From: Bacteriovoracaceae bacterium
Lineage (GTDB): Bacteria > Bdellovibrionota > Bacteriovoracia > Bacteriovoracales > Bacteriovoracaceae
Assembly: GCA_947441615.1 (NCBI GenBank)
Contig: CANEUH010000009.1
Span: forward strand, 53,087 to 117,086
DNA: 64,000 nt
Direction of reading: 5' to 3'
Positions within the stretch are counted from its first letter, which is position 1. Every line of letters begins with the position of its first letter. Made by a program: the position numbers and the translations under genes. The notes beneath the pieces were generated by a model, which was not told the origin of the DNA, searched no databases, and saw nothing but the letters and a program-made list of their open reading frames with translations. Below, piece by piece: positions 52,337 through 61,434 of the stretch.

Positions 52337-53962
52337 ATGTTGTACCTTCCTCTCTTATTCATCTCTATTTTTACCTATGCCAGTGATCTAACTGGAAAGA
52401 TTGAGGTGTCTGTTCAAAAGAGCCAACCTGATGAATTCAAATTTTTATTTTGGGACAATTTAGATAATACCATTGGGCATGGAAAATCCCCAGTCATTAC
52501 AAATGAAGATCTAATTTCAGCAATCAAAGAGGAATTTACTTTACCTAATGAAGCACTTTCACAAATAGAAAAGCTTAAAGGTAAAGATGGGAATACCTTT
52601 TTTGAATTTCAATATGATGAAAAAGGAAAACTCATATATCAGTGGGGAACAAAAGATGAAAATGATGACGTTTATATTTATGGTTCCCAAGCAAGCTTTG
52701 GACTAGAGCCAAGGATTGATTTTTCAAGATCAACTTTGTTTGAGCAAAGAGTAGACATAGGAAAGTTTTACCAATTGAAGTGGGCTTCTAAGGCCCAAAT
52801 TAAAAGGCACATGGCCCAATGTTTTTCTGAGTTACCAGGAATGCCAAAACTAAAGTCAAGAAATCCGATTGAACCAACTAATCTCCAACTAGATCCAAGT
52901 TTATATAATGATTTTTATAAATGGTTTTCAAAAATTGATGGAATTAAAATTGAAAAAAATGATGATCCCAAATTTAAATCCACTGTCAACTGCTTATTAT
53001 CAAACGCCACTCAATATTTTAAAAACAGAACAGGTAATACCATTGTTATTCAGAAAGAAGTCGCTAATGAGAATCTGATCCAATCGACAATACTTAGTGA
53101 ACAATGGAATTTACCTCCTCATATTTTGAAAGCTATCCCAAATGAAAAACCTAATTACGTTTATTCAATCTCTGTGATGGATGATTTCTCTTGGAAAAAT
53201 TTAAAAAAAGATTTCAAAAAAGATAAAATTCAAAATATGGGAATATGGCCAAATCTTCAATCAAGATCAGTTTTAGGTCTTATGGGTCAAATATATGGTT
53301 CCGATTTAGATACCTATTTACAATCTTGTCTTTTAAGCTCTGGACTATCTATTAGTGATCCAAATAGATTACTTGCTACTTTTTTTCAATCTGGTAATTG
53401 CCACGATCTAAATTCTAATGAGCACAGAATAGAACTTGAATGTGAAATCGGAAAAACAAAATCTTGCCTCCTCCTAGCAAACGCGTATTCATCTGAAAAT
53501 CATCCGAAATGTATGCCGGAAGATAAAAGTCCTGAATGCTTCCTTAATAATATCTCTTATGATCAAAACAAGGGGTTATCTTATTTCAAAAAGGCGTGCT
53601 CCCTAGGAGATGCAGAAGGCTGCTTTGGTGCAGGTCATTCACTTGAAGGGAATTTATTCGCCAAGGATGAAAGAATTCAACTGTACCAGCAAGGATGCAA
53701 GATTAAGACACACGAAGACTGTTCTTTTTGGAATAAGGGAGTTGATTTTATAAACGGAATCAATTTTTTCCTTAAGAAGTGGCAATGTGAAGGTTTTCTA
53801 TCATCAGAAGATGCTTGTTATGGAGTTGGATTATATTTTGATAAAATGGGTGATAAAGATAGATCTATCAAATTCTTAAAGAAATCTTGTGAAATGGTAG
53901 AAAAGAAAAATGATTATAAAGCGTGCCTTGAACTAAAAAATATCGAAACTAAAACTGATTAA
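52337..53962 (+). CDS. Secreted protein with C-terminal Sel1-like repeats
   Basis: 541 residues. N-terminal signal peptide MLYLPLLFISIFTYASDL. About 350 residues follow with no recognised domain. From about 395 the sequence contains Cys-rich Sel1-like repeats (GLSYFKKACSLGDAEGCFGAGHSLEG, then SIKFLKKSCEMVEKKNDYKACLEL), each ending with Cys pairs spaced as in Helicobacter HcpA-type proteins, where disulfides lock the helix pairs. A protein-binding role outside the cytosol is implied. Convergent with the next gene by 14 bases. Confidence 0.75.
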   Translation: MLYLPLLFISIFTYASDLTGKIEVSVQKSQPDEFKFLFWDNLDNTIGHGKSPVITNEDLISAIKEEFTLPNEALSQIEKLKGKDGNTFFEFQYDEKGKLIYQWGTKDENDDVYIYGSQASFGLEPRIDFSRSTLFEQRVDIGKFYQLKWASKAQIKRHMAQCFSELPGMPKLKSRNPIEPTNLQLDPSLYNDFYKWFSKIDGIKIEKNDDPKFKSTVNCLLSNATQYFKNRTGNTIVIQKEVANENLIQSTILSEQWNLPPHILKAIPNEKPNYVYSISVMDDFSWKNLKKDFKKDKIQNMGIWPNLQSRSVLGLMGQIYGSDLDTYLQSCLLSSGLSISDPNRLLATFFQSGNCHDLNSNEHRIELECEIGKTKSCLLLANAYSSENHPKCMPEDKSPECFLNNISYDQNKGLSYFKKACSLGDAEGCFGAGHSLEGNLFAKDERIQLYQQGCKIKTHEDCSFWNKGVDFINGINFFLKKWQCEGFLSSEDACYGVGLYFDKMGDKDRSIKFLKKSCEMVEKKNDYKACLELKNIETKTD

Positions 53963-54875
53963 CGAGATTTGCATAATCTCTTTCTAATTCGGCTTCAGGT
54001 GCATGAACACCAATCGCTTCATAAATCTTACTTAAAGCTCTCCAAGTACTTTCTCTTAAATTCTGAGGCAGTAGTACTCCCGGAGGCAAGGATAAAAACG
54101 GATCAAGCTCCAATACTAATGTATCTAGATAAACCGTATGTTCGGAGATCTCTTTAATAAACCGAACTCTGTCTTGGTTGCTTTTAAAACTCGTTAGCTT
54201 TGAGGCCCTTTCCCACGCCACTTTTCTCATATTAAGGACTAATCTCTTAACCACTTCCCTCTTAATTATTTCTGAAGGATGAAAAAATGAAGTAGACCTA
54301 AAATGAGATTCTTTATAAACGATGTTAAATAACTCTGGGATAATATTTTTAAACATCTTATTTAATTTAAAATAGTCTTCCTCATAACGAGAGAGTTCAC
54401 TTAAGCTAGATGAGCTCCTTGAAACCACAATCGGTAAATCATGCAAGATATGACTATTCAAAGAGAGAAGTAGTTGCGTTGATAGACCCCAGTTAAGATT
54501 TTTTGCTTGATCAAAGTCGAATTTCCAAGGAAGTGGTAACAAACTATTATTTTTAAGTTCAAATTTTAAAAGCGCCTTTCTATATTCTTCAGCGAAGCTA
54601 ATCATAGCTTCTTCGAGCCACTGTTTCTCATGAACCTCACCTTCGAGGATGAGATTATCAATACTTCGAGTAATTCGGAGGTAGACCTTAACAAACAGGT
54701 GCCTCCTATCATGGTGACGAACATAGTGAGAATCGATTGATTGAAAACTTTGGTAAACATCTTGAAGGGTTTCGTATTTTTGGGAACTTAAATCAATGAG
54801 ACTCTGGCCAAGGACAGCGTTAGAAAATCCTATCCATAACGAAATGATAACAAGCTTTTGAAATAGACCAGTCAT
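53949..54875 (-). CDS. Secreted protein of unknown function
   Basis: 308 residues with signal peptide MTGLFQKLVIISLWIGFSNAVLG. The mature part is mainly helical with many charged residues and few cysteines, and has no recognised domain. Its last 14 bases overlap the end of the Sel1-type gene on the opposite strand. No promoter or terminator is evident. Function unknown. Confidence 0.7.
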   Translation of the reverse strand: MTGLFQKLVIISLWIGFSNAVLGQSLIDLSSQKYETLQDVYQSFQSIDSHYVRHHDRRHLFVKVYLRITRSIDNLILEGEVHEKQWLEEAMISFAEEYRKALLKFELKNNSLLPLPWKFDFDQAKNLNWGLSTQLLLSLNSHILHDLPIVVSRSSSSLSELSRYEEDYFKLNKMFKNIIPELFNIVYKESHFRSTSFFHPSEIIKREVVKRLVLNMRKVAWERASKLTSFKSNQDRVRFIKEISEHTVYLDTLVLELDPFLSLPPGVLLPQNLRESTWRALSKIYEAIGVHAPEAELERDYANLVNQF

Positions 54876-54950
54876 TCTGGCTTTGTAGCCTTAAAAAAAA
54901 CAGGAATCAATCAATTCCAGTTTAACCTATCAATACCATGTAATTTTTAA

Positions 54951-55685
54951 TCAATAAAAAAGACCAACACTCGCTATGAAACTATTAGTCGAATTGTGGG
55001 GTTCAATCAGATCATCTACTCCATCATTTGCAATAGTGGAATTATCGACTTGCCAGAACTCATAACCAAGGGACACTTTCATATCAAATACTGATACAGG
55101 AAAGAAAAATCCAACCTCGCATAGGTAACCTTGCCCTGTTTTTTGGGTAAAACTCACATCCTTCCGACCTCCACCAACGTCCGACATGTGGGACTTATTT
55201 GTTCCAGACAAAAATTGGCGATGCTCATAAGTAATGTAAAATGGCTGGGAAGTATAAGTTAGGCCCATGGGTATGTAGTTATAGGTTGTTTCCCTTAAAT
55301 AAGAAATCACTAAATCGTTAGACCAATATCTCTGGCCTAGTCCTACGTAAGGCCTAAGACTTCCAAGCGCATAACCAAGAGTCGAACGGTATTCACGGAC
55401 AATATCATTAGTCGTCTGCTTAATGGGAGTACCAGAAAAAGTAGATCCATTGTATTCAAGGTGACCACCAAGGAATCGTAATTCAGCACCTAAGCGGAGT
55501 CTCTCACTTAGAGCGTATCGCATCTCAATCGAATAGCCCGAGATCTTACCTTTCTCATCCATAATAGCGGGCTCTTTGTAATGCATGGTCTGATAGATAT
55601 AAGAAGCCCCAAGATGAAAACTTCCATCAGCGAAAGCGGAGTTCGAAATAATAAAGATAAGGAGTATTAGTAATTTTTTTTTCAT
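54951..55685 (-). CDS. Probable outer-membrane beta-barrel protein
   Basis: 244 residues. Signal peptide MKKKLLILLIFIISNSAFA, then strands such as FHLGASYIYQTMHY, YSIEMRYALSERLRLGAELR and ITYEHRQFLSG, ending FIASVGLFY with a terminal aromatic residue, the C-terminal barrel signature. No named family. The frame opens at 55769, but ATG at 55685 begins the signal peptide; the ribosome-binding site is weak. Confidence 0.8.
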   Translation of the reverse strand: MKKKLLILLIFIISNSAFADGSFHLGASYIYQTMHYKEPAIMDEKGKISGYSIEMRYALSERLRLGAELRFLGGHLEYNGSTFSGTPIKQTTNDIVREYRSTLGYALGSLRPYVGLGQRYWSNDLVISYLRETTYNYIPMGLTYTSQPFYITYEHRQFLSGTNKSHMSDVGGGRKDVSFTQKTGQGYLCEVGFFFPVSVFDMKVSLGYEFWQVDNSTIANDGVDDLIEPHNSTNSFIASVGLFY

Positions 55686-55872
55686 CTTTAAATAATATGA
55701 TGGAAAGATTCTTCTGTATAAGAGTCTTTTTTTTTCAGCTATTTCAAAGGACAAAAAAAGTGTCTCCATCTTTTACAAATGACAGAGCTTTGTTCATGAT
55801 TTAATTTTCTCAACTCCTAAGGTCCTGAAAAAAGGTCAGTCTCGCCGGCACAGCTTTTGCTTAGATATTGAC

Positions 55873-56742
55873 ATGAAATATTTAGTTTTTATTTCTCTCA
55901 TCCTCTCATCCTTAAGTTATGGAAGAGAATTCAAAATCCCTCAAGGCAGTCATCGTAGCTATCCTGTTGTCACCAAGGCATTTGTGGGGACAAAGATGCG
56001 TATTACCGCAATATTTGACGAGTCTGCGAAATATGAGTTCTCTAAGGATAGTAGTAGTGATCAAGGGGATATTAATAAACTCTACGGTTTTAGTGATTGT
56101 AAAGGCCCTCATCTACAAAATAGCGCTAGGTTTGGCTGGCATTGGTATCAAAACAAGCTCTCTATTTATGCTTTTACTCATGTATCGGGACAGATGAATT
56201 TTAGGTATTTATCAGATGTTGAATTTAATAAACCATACTCTGGCACAATCCAAATTCACCCAGACAAAAGAAGTTACATATTCAATTTTAATGGTATCAG
56301 TGTTCAAATGGACAGGGGTTGCCAGGATCAAAAAGCATGGGGATATGAACTTCTACCCTATTTTGGCGGACAGCAGGTTGCACCTCACGATATTACAATT
56401 AACGTAAAATTGAATGAGTCCCAAACACCTGTGATTGTTGACATCCCTTATCCAAACCCTACAAGAGATGGACGATTTAGATTGAATATTAATTCAACTG
56501 AGAGGATTCCATTTTATATAAAAATACATGATTCAATAGGTAGGCTTGTTTATAAATCAAACATCATTCAACTTATGAAAGATGTCCCTGAGGTCATTCA
56601 ATATGATATTGGTCATAAGCTCTCAAATGGAATGTATATCATTACTCCAATGGTCATACTGAAAGATGGTCGTGAATTGCCAACAAATGTTACAAACCAA
56701 GGACATGATAAAAGCTTAAAATTAATGATACTAAATCAATGA
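55873..56742 (+). CDS. Secreted protein with T9SS-sorting-like C-terminal domain
   Basis: 289 residues. Signal peptide MKYLVFISLILSSLSYG. Residues about 200-289 read as a type A sorting-like domain: VDIPYPNPTRDGRFRLNIN (the PxPNPxxxG opening), then YIKIHDSIGRLVYKS, and a final LKLMILNQ strand. In Bacteroidota that domain targets proteins to the type IX secretion system; related FlgD-like Ig folds also occur elsewhere. No T9SS gene is in the window, so a fold relative or independent use is more likely. Two N-terminal cysteines may pair. The esterase-like gene follows six bases downstream. Confidence 0.7.
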   Translation: MKYLVFISLILSSLSYGREFKIPQGSHRSYPVVTKAFVGTKMRITAIFDESAKYEFSKDSSSDQGDINKLYGFSDCKGPHLQNSARFGWHWYQNKLSIYAFTHVSGQMNFRYLSDVEFNKPYSGTIQIHPDKRSYIFNFNGISVQMDRGCQDQKAWGYELLPYFGGQQVAPHDITINVKLNESQTPVIVDIPYPNPTRDGRFRLNINSTERIPFYIKIHDSIGRLVYKSNIIQLMKDVPEVIQYDIGHKLSNGMYIITPMVILKDGRELPTNVTNQGHDKSLKLMILNQ

Positions 56743-56748
56743 GGATAT

Positions 56749-57690
56749 ATGCTTAATTTATTCATCATACTAAGTATAACTTTTCTTACCTCTTTTAGTT
56801 CATTTGCAAAAAAAAATGATTATGTTCTTTTAGATCAAAAATATGGCCCTCATGAAAGACAGGCCTTTGACCTTTGGCTGCCAAAAACCAAGAAAAAAAG
56901 TCCACTTGTTATTTACATCCATGGCGGAGGGTGGGCAGTGGGCAGTAAGGATGAATTTAGAAAAAAATCCATTATAAAAAAATATCTTCAATCCGGAATA
57001 GCTGTCGCAGCAATCAATTATCGCTTTTTAAAACATGCCCCTTTACAAAAAATCTTAAGGGAAGATATCGCAGGGTTTGTTCAATTCATGCGTTACCACT
57101 CAAAAAAATACAGAATAAAAAAAGAATACATCATGTCCCATGGATTTAGTGCTGGTGGTAGTGGAAGTCTTTGGCTTGCTACCCATGATGATATTGCGGA
57201 TTCAAATGCCAAAGACCCTAAGAAAAGAGAGTCCAGTCGCATACTGGCAGCTGGTCACTTAAGTGCACAAGTGTCTTATGATTTTGTGGATTGGTACGAG
57301 TATTTTACACAAGAAGAAGTTGATAAGTATGTTGGTGAAGAAATGTGGTCAAGATACCATCTGAAGTCGAAAGATGATCTCTTTACTGATAAAGGTGAAA
57401 AAATTAGACGAGATGTCGACATGTACGAAAATATCAGCTCTGATGATGCTCCCATCATTTTTTGGAATGGTCTTAAAGACATGAAAAGCCCAGATAGAAA
57501 TCATTTTATGCATAGTCCGCGGCATGCAAAACTTTTATATGAAAGAACACAAGAAGTAGGCCTTAAGGCGAAAATAATTTTAGATGGGGATAAAACCCAG
57601 AAATCTGATGTTTTTGAAGAGGTCTTTAAGTTTTTTACACAAAGAATTAAGAAAAAGTCGAAAATTACAAGCATCATTGGTATCGACTAA
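56749..57690 (+). CDS. Secreted esterase-like alpha/beta hydrolase
   Basis: 313 residues. Signal peptide MLNLFIILSITFLTSFSSFA. BD-FAE/hormone-sensitive-lipase-type motifs: oxyanion IYIHGGGWAVGS, nucleophile GFSAGGSGSLWL, and acid-loop-like FWNGLKDMKSPD. The usual catalytic His near the C-terminus is not visible; that position reads ILDGDKTQKSDVFEE. It may therefore be inactive or use another His (HSPRHAK). Shine-Dalgarno GAGGAT. Follows the sorting-domain protein after six bases, so the two are likely one transcript. Confidence 0.8.
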   Translation: MLNLFIILSITFLTSFSSFAKKNDYVLLDQKYGPHERQAFDLWLPKTKKKSPLVIYIHGGGWAVGSKDEFRKKSIIKKYLQSGIAVAAINYRFLKHAPLQKILREDIAGFVQFMRYHSKKYRIKKEYIMSHGFSAGGSGSLWLATHDDIADSNAKDPKKRESSRILAAGHLSAQVSYDFVDWYEYFTQEEVDKYVGEEMWSRYHLKSKDDLFTDKGEKIRRDVDMYENISSDDAPIIFWNGLKDMKSPDRNHFMHSPRHAKLLYERTQEVGLKAKIILDGDKTQKSDVFEEVFKFFTQRIKKKSKITSIIGID

Positions 57691-57705
57691 ACATTTATAA
57701 CAATA

Positions 57706-59376
57706 TCAATAGGCAACGATAACTCCAAAAGTAACATACCCCACGAGGGATTTATTTTTTGGAAGATTCCCAGCGGGTTGATCATGACTAAAACTTGTAC
57801 CCGTTAATTCTGAAGTTTTTCGAACTCCACCTTGTATATAAAAACCGGTATTATGCGTGTTTTGATCTAATTTTAAAAAATCCCAACCGACATTTATTGC
57901 ATAATAATTTTGCCCATATGAAAACTCTGTTACGTCTGAGGTTCTGTAACCGTTTCCAAAGGCCGAATACTCAATTTTATCGTACTTAAGACGACCTTTT
58001 ATTATCCCAATTTCAGGGTAAATGTACCAACTGCCTTTATGTTCGTCTCGGTCTAGAAATAATAACCCTAATCCCAAAATGTGCCCATCTGCTCCAGTCG
58101 CAACGTAATTTGTCGTGTTAGGGGTTCCATTTAATAACTGGGTACTGACATTTGATTCACTCGTTAAATCAGAAAGATAATTATAATTGAGCTTAAAGCC
58201 CAACTTCTTATAAAACATTCTTTGAAGACCAAGCTCAATCAGCATACAACAAGAATATTCCTTGTCTGTCTTAAAGCTCTCCACACTGTTAGCAGAGCCA
58301 CCAAAACCAAACAAGAAGGCCCAATCTTTTTTCATTTTAGTTTCTAGTCGCCGTCTAAGCTCTTTGGATTCATTTACACTTACTTCAACTTGAAACTCAT
58401 CTGTCCGATAGAGGTCATGAACAAGTCTAACTCGGTGCTCACCAGCTGGAATTTTATGCGTTGCCGGTGTACGATCATCTAATAAGACTCCATCCACTTC
58501 CACTTGAACAGCAACTGCATCAGAATTCGAATTCTCTGTAATAATTTTCAAGTACCCCCGGAGTTTCTCCGCTTCATATTTTAGTTCTGTAAATTCACCC
58601 TTTTTGACAGTGACTTCTTTATGCCAAGGTTGATGATATTTAGAAACGACAGCAATTAAATGCTCACCCGGGAGAACTCGTATTTCATCCTGAAAACTGA
58701 TTTGATTATCATCTATTTTAGTTACCGCATTTTTAGGAAAACCTATAAATTTAATGAACCCAAACTTTTGGTTTAAATTTGCCTCTAAGGTATCTTCTCC
58801 CTTGACAACTTTTACTGTTGAATAGAGGTCATAATCTCGTATTTCAAAGGAGATCTTATGCTCACCCATTGATATCTCTCGTGAACAAGGAGTGGCACAG
58901 ATCTCAACCCCGTCAACGTAGACATTGGCGTTTGATGGATTGGACTTGAAATGCATGATGGTACTTTGTTTTCTGTAAGAATCAGAATCGACCTGAATGA
59001 TTTTTTTGGGCAAATACACTTCTTGAAAAAAACTTTTTTGATCTGGATCACGCTCTTTTTTTGTTATTTCTGCCGTAATACCCCTGTGGCAGCGATAGAT
59101 GTCATTTACCTTTTTACACTCTGTTCTTAGTGGTGAAATTTCTAAAGCTTTGCCAGCGCAATCTATCGAATTATTACAAATGAGTTCTAATTCTCTATAA
59201 GCATTTTCAAGGGACAACTTCCTCGCAAGATCCTCATCAGAGGATTCAGCAATCCCGCAGGCATTAATTGTATCCCCATTTTTCTCAGAGGCCACTTCAT
59301 AACAATACCAAGCATAAGAATGGGTTGAAAAAAAACAAAGAATCAAAAAGAGTCCAAAAGAAAACAAATACCGCAT
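57706..59376 (-). CDS. Surface protein with PEGA repeats and outer-membrane barrel end
   Basis: 556 residues. Signal peptide MRYLFSFGLFLILCFFSTHS with cleavage before a Cys-containing start (AWYCYEVAS). The middle carries PEGA domains: SNPSNANVYVDGVEICATPC, then EVDGVLLDDRTPATHKIPAGEHR. From about 350 on the sequence switches to strands such as WAFLFGFGGSAN and KLGFKLNYNYLSDL, ending YVTFGVIVAY, a barrel signature. PEGA domains are surface-layer-like beta folds of unknown partner. Convergent with the esterase gene. Confidence 0.8.
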   Translation of the reverse strand: MRYLFSFGLFLILCFFSTHSYAWYCYEVASEKNGDTINACGIAESSDEDLARKLSLENAYRELELICNNSIDCAGKALEISPLRTECKKVNDIYRCHRGITAEITKKERDPDQKSFFQEVYLPKKIIQVDSDSYRKQSTIMHFKSNPSNANVYVDGVEICATPCSREISMGEHKISFEIRDYDLYSTVKVVKGEDTLEANLNQKFGFIKFIGFPKNAVTKIDDNQISFQDEIRVLPGEHLIAVVSKYHQPWHKEVTVKKGEFTELKYEAEKLRGYLKIITENSNSDAVAVQVEVDGVLLDDRTPATHKIPAGEHRVRLVHDLYRTDEFQVEVSVNESKELRRRLETKMKKDWAFLFGFGGSANSVESFKTDKEYSCCMLIELGLQRMFYKKLGFKLNYNYLSDLTSESNVSTQLLNGTPNTTNYVATGADGHILGLGLLFLDRDEHKGSWYIYPEIGIIKGRLKYDKIEYSAFGNGYRTSDVTEFSYGQNYYAINVGWDFLKLDQNTHNTGFYIQGGVRKTSELTGTSFSHDQPAGNLPKNKSLVGYVTFGVIVAY

Positions 59377-59774
59377 TTAGGGTCCAATAAAGATGAAAAT
59401 GATTGTTACAATGTTACATGATAGAGATTCATTCTAACAAAGAGAAATTAATCTCTCGCTTCCTCAATCTGATCCATTCTTCTTTTCTGGTAACTCTTAG
59501 ATCTTTTATTCTCATTTCTTTTTTTAAAGAATGATTGTAACAATGCCCACTTGTAGATGGATCAATTTAATAATTGATACGAATAAAGCATAATAAATCT
59601 TAAGAAATGAAGTTTTTCGCGACTAGGCTTAATTTCCCTACTTTGATCGCTAAGTATTTCCAGGTACTTAGCAAATTCTTATGGAACGTATAAAAATGTA
59701 AAATCCGGTTAACTTATCCACCACAGTAATGTATAAAAGCCGCCCAAAACATATTCATTAACCTAGGAGTTATT
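59377..59774 (+). promoter_or_regulatory. Control region of the 59775 gene with palindrome and promoter
   Basis: GCTAAGTA (59649-59656) and TACTTAGC (59665-59672) form a perfect 8-bp palindrome around eight bases; it could be an operator or hairpin. About 40 bases on, TTAACT (59709-59714), a 17-base spacer and TATAAA (59732-59737) make a good sigma-70-type promoter for the gene starting at 59775. AGGAGTTATT precedes the GTG start. The region between the minus-strand gene start at 59376 and about 59640 holds nothing else I can name. Confidence 0.6.
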
Positions 59775-60266
59775 GTGAATAAATTTTTTATTATTTTCAT
59801 GTTTGTGTTTTCAGCAATTGTAAATGCTTCTGATGTTGTGGTTCTTGAAGAGACAATCCCTTCAATCCGTTCTGGTCATGAGCTAATCAATACATCACTC
59901 TATATGAATCTCAAAACTGGTGAAGGCTTTGCAAAGACGATGGTCGCTGAAGATGAATACTACCCGTACCCAAATCGTTGGTGTCAAAACGGTCCAAACT
60001 GGCCTTACGCTAACTGTTTCCCTTCTCAAAGGCCGCCAAGAATCGTTTTTTCAAAAACAACAAAGATTGAAGGGCTTACTCTGGTAGATGACAAGGCCAT
60101 TTTTAATGGAGCTGAAGGTGAAGTCATTTGTGGAACAATGGGAGTTAGCAGAATTTTTAAAATTCCTACACTTTATCTTTCTGGAAACTGTGAGCTTTCT
60201 GGAGAAGTTAAAAGAGACGTAAACTCAAATAATTCTATCCTCGTTGTGACTCTTAAGACAAAATAA
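59775..60266 (+). CDS. Small secreted protein of unknown function
   Basis: 163 residues beginning with GTG. Signal peptide (MNKFFIIFMFVFSAIVNASD). The mature domain is beta-rich and has a region with paired Cys and many Pro/Asn (YPYPNRWCQNGPNWPYANC) and a later CGTMGVSRIF and GNCELSG, so two disulfides are possible. No family recognised. Strong promoter-like element upstream and an intrinsic terminator downstream make it an isolated, probably highly expressed gene. Confidence 0.8.
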   Translation: MNKFFIIFMFVFSAIVNASDVVVLEETIPSIRSGHELINTSLYMNLKTGEGFAKTMVAEDEYYPYPNRWCQNGPNWPYANCFPSQRPPRIVFSKTTKIEGLTLVDDKAIFNGAEGEVICGTMGVSRIFKIPTLYLSGNCELSGEVKRDVNSNNSILVVTLKTK

Positions 60267-60275
60267 TGGATCGAT

Positions 60276-60308
60276 TTCGGGGCCACAATAGAGTTGGCCC
60301 CGAATTTT
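60276..60308 (+). terminator. Intrinsic terminator after the 59775 gene
   Basis: TTCGGGGCCA (60276-60285) pairs with TGGCCCCGAA (60295-60304) around nine bases, then TTTT. Ten-pair GC-rich stem nine bases past the stop; it also lies just at the end of the convergent pirin gene. Confidence 0.9.
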
Positions 60309-61431
60309 AGCTTGGCTTCTCTACCTTACCATCTGGATACTTCGCAAATTTTTCAACTTTAGATCCGTGTACCATATCTTGTCTTGGCCACTTCCACCCT
60401 CCAAATTCTGTTCTCTGGTAATCCTGAATCGTTTGAAAAATTTCTTGTCTCGAACTCATGACAAATGGACCGTGTTGAACAATAGGCTCACCAATAGGTT
60501 TTGCCTCAAGAAAAAGGAATTCTGTGCCATCAAAGTCGGAGGAGACGACAACTTCGCTTTTTGAATCTAAATAAAGAGCTTGTTTCGAAGAAATAAGCTC
60601 TCCATTAACTTTGATTTCATTTCCTTCAAAAAAATATAATGTTCGATGAGTAGAGTTTTTAGAGGGTCGATATTTAAAGACTCCATTTTTCTGGATTTTC
60701 ACCAAGAGGATATTCACTTCATTGGCAGGATCCTTTGCCCAACTATTAACTGGTGAATGGTTAAAGTGTTGGCCTTCATATTCCCCGCAGATAAGTGTGA
60801 CCTCAATTTTGGAATCTTTTGAAATTTTTGGAATATGATTCGCCCAAATCATTTTAAAATCTGGATCTACCATCTTTTTACTCTGAGGTAAATTCAACCA
60901 TAATTGAAATAACTCACAAGTGTTTGGTTTATCCTGATGAAGAAGAGGAAACATCTCAGAGTGCTGAACTCCTGCCCCGGCCGTCATCCACTGCACATCT
61001 CCCTCACCATACCGGCCTGAAGCGCCTAATGAGTCCGCGTGGTCAACGTAGCCTTTCCTTACGATAGTTATCGTTTCAAAACCACGGTGAGGGTGGACGG
61101 GAAATCCTGGAACTTCACTCCCGTGGTACATCCTGAAGCCATCCTTAGGAGTAAAATCTTGACCCATGTTCCGGCCTATAAAATTCTTAGAATCCACGCC
61201 AAGATTTTTATTTCCACGAGGATAGTCATCATAATGATGAACACAGAATAAGAACGGCTCCTGGGTAGGCCACTGAAAATCAATCGGAGTTCTTTTCGTA
61301 ATCACTTTTGAATCCTCTCGAGGACGAAAGAAGTTAAAGAACTTAGAGATGCTGTTAGCAAAGCTTGAAGTTGGGATAAGGGCAATAAGATAAAGAAGAT
61401 TTCGTCTTTTCACAAATCTATCTTTATTCAA
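60307..61431 (-). CDS. Pirin-family protein with N-terminal export signal
   Basis: 374 residues. Pirin cupin signature: GFPVHPHRGFETITIVRKGYV, YGEGDVQWMTAGAGVQHSEM, giving the metal His/His/His/Glu set, then a second cupin half (VNILLVKIQKNGVFKYRP). The C-terminus carries the usual ETEFLFLEAKPIGEPIVQHGPFVMSS-type loop. Unlike most pirins it begins with KRRNLLYLIALIPTSSFANS, which could be a Tat or Sec signal, so it may be periplasmic. Start is TTG at 61431; GTG at 61413 is also possible. Pirins can have quercetinase or regulatory roles; here unknown. Confidence 0.9.
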   Translation of the reverse strand: MNKDRFVKRRNLLYLIALIPTSSFANSISKFFNFFRPREDSKVITKRTPIDFQWPTQEPFLFCVHHYDDYPRGNKNLGVDSKNFIGRNMGQDFTPKDGFRMYHGSEVPGFPVHPHRGFETITIVRKGYVDHADSLGASGRYGEGDVQWMTAGAGVQHSEMFPLLHQDKPNTCELFQLWLNLPQSKKMVDPDFKMIWANHIPKISKDSKIEVTLICGEYEGQHFNHSPVNSWAKDPANEVNILLVKIQKNGVFKYRPSKNSTHRTLYFFEGNEIKVNGELISSKQALYLDSKSEVVVSSDFDGTEFLFLEAKPIGEPIVQHGPFVMSSRQEIFQTIQDYQRTEFGGWKWPRQDMVHGSKVEKFAKYPDGKVEKPS

Positions 61432-61434
61432 AAA

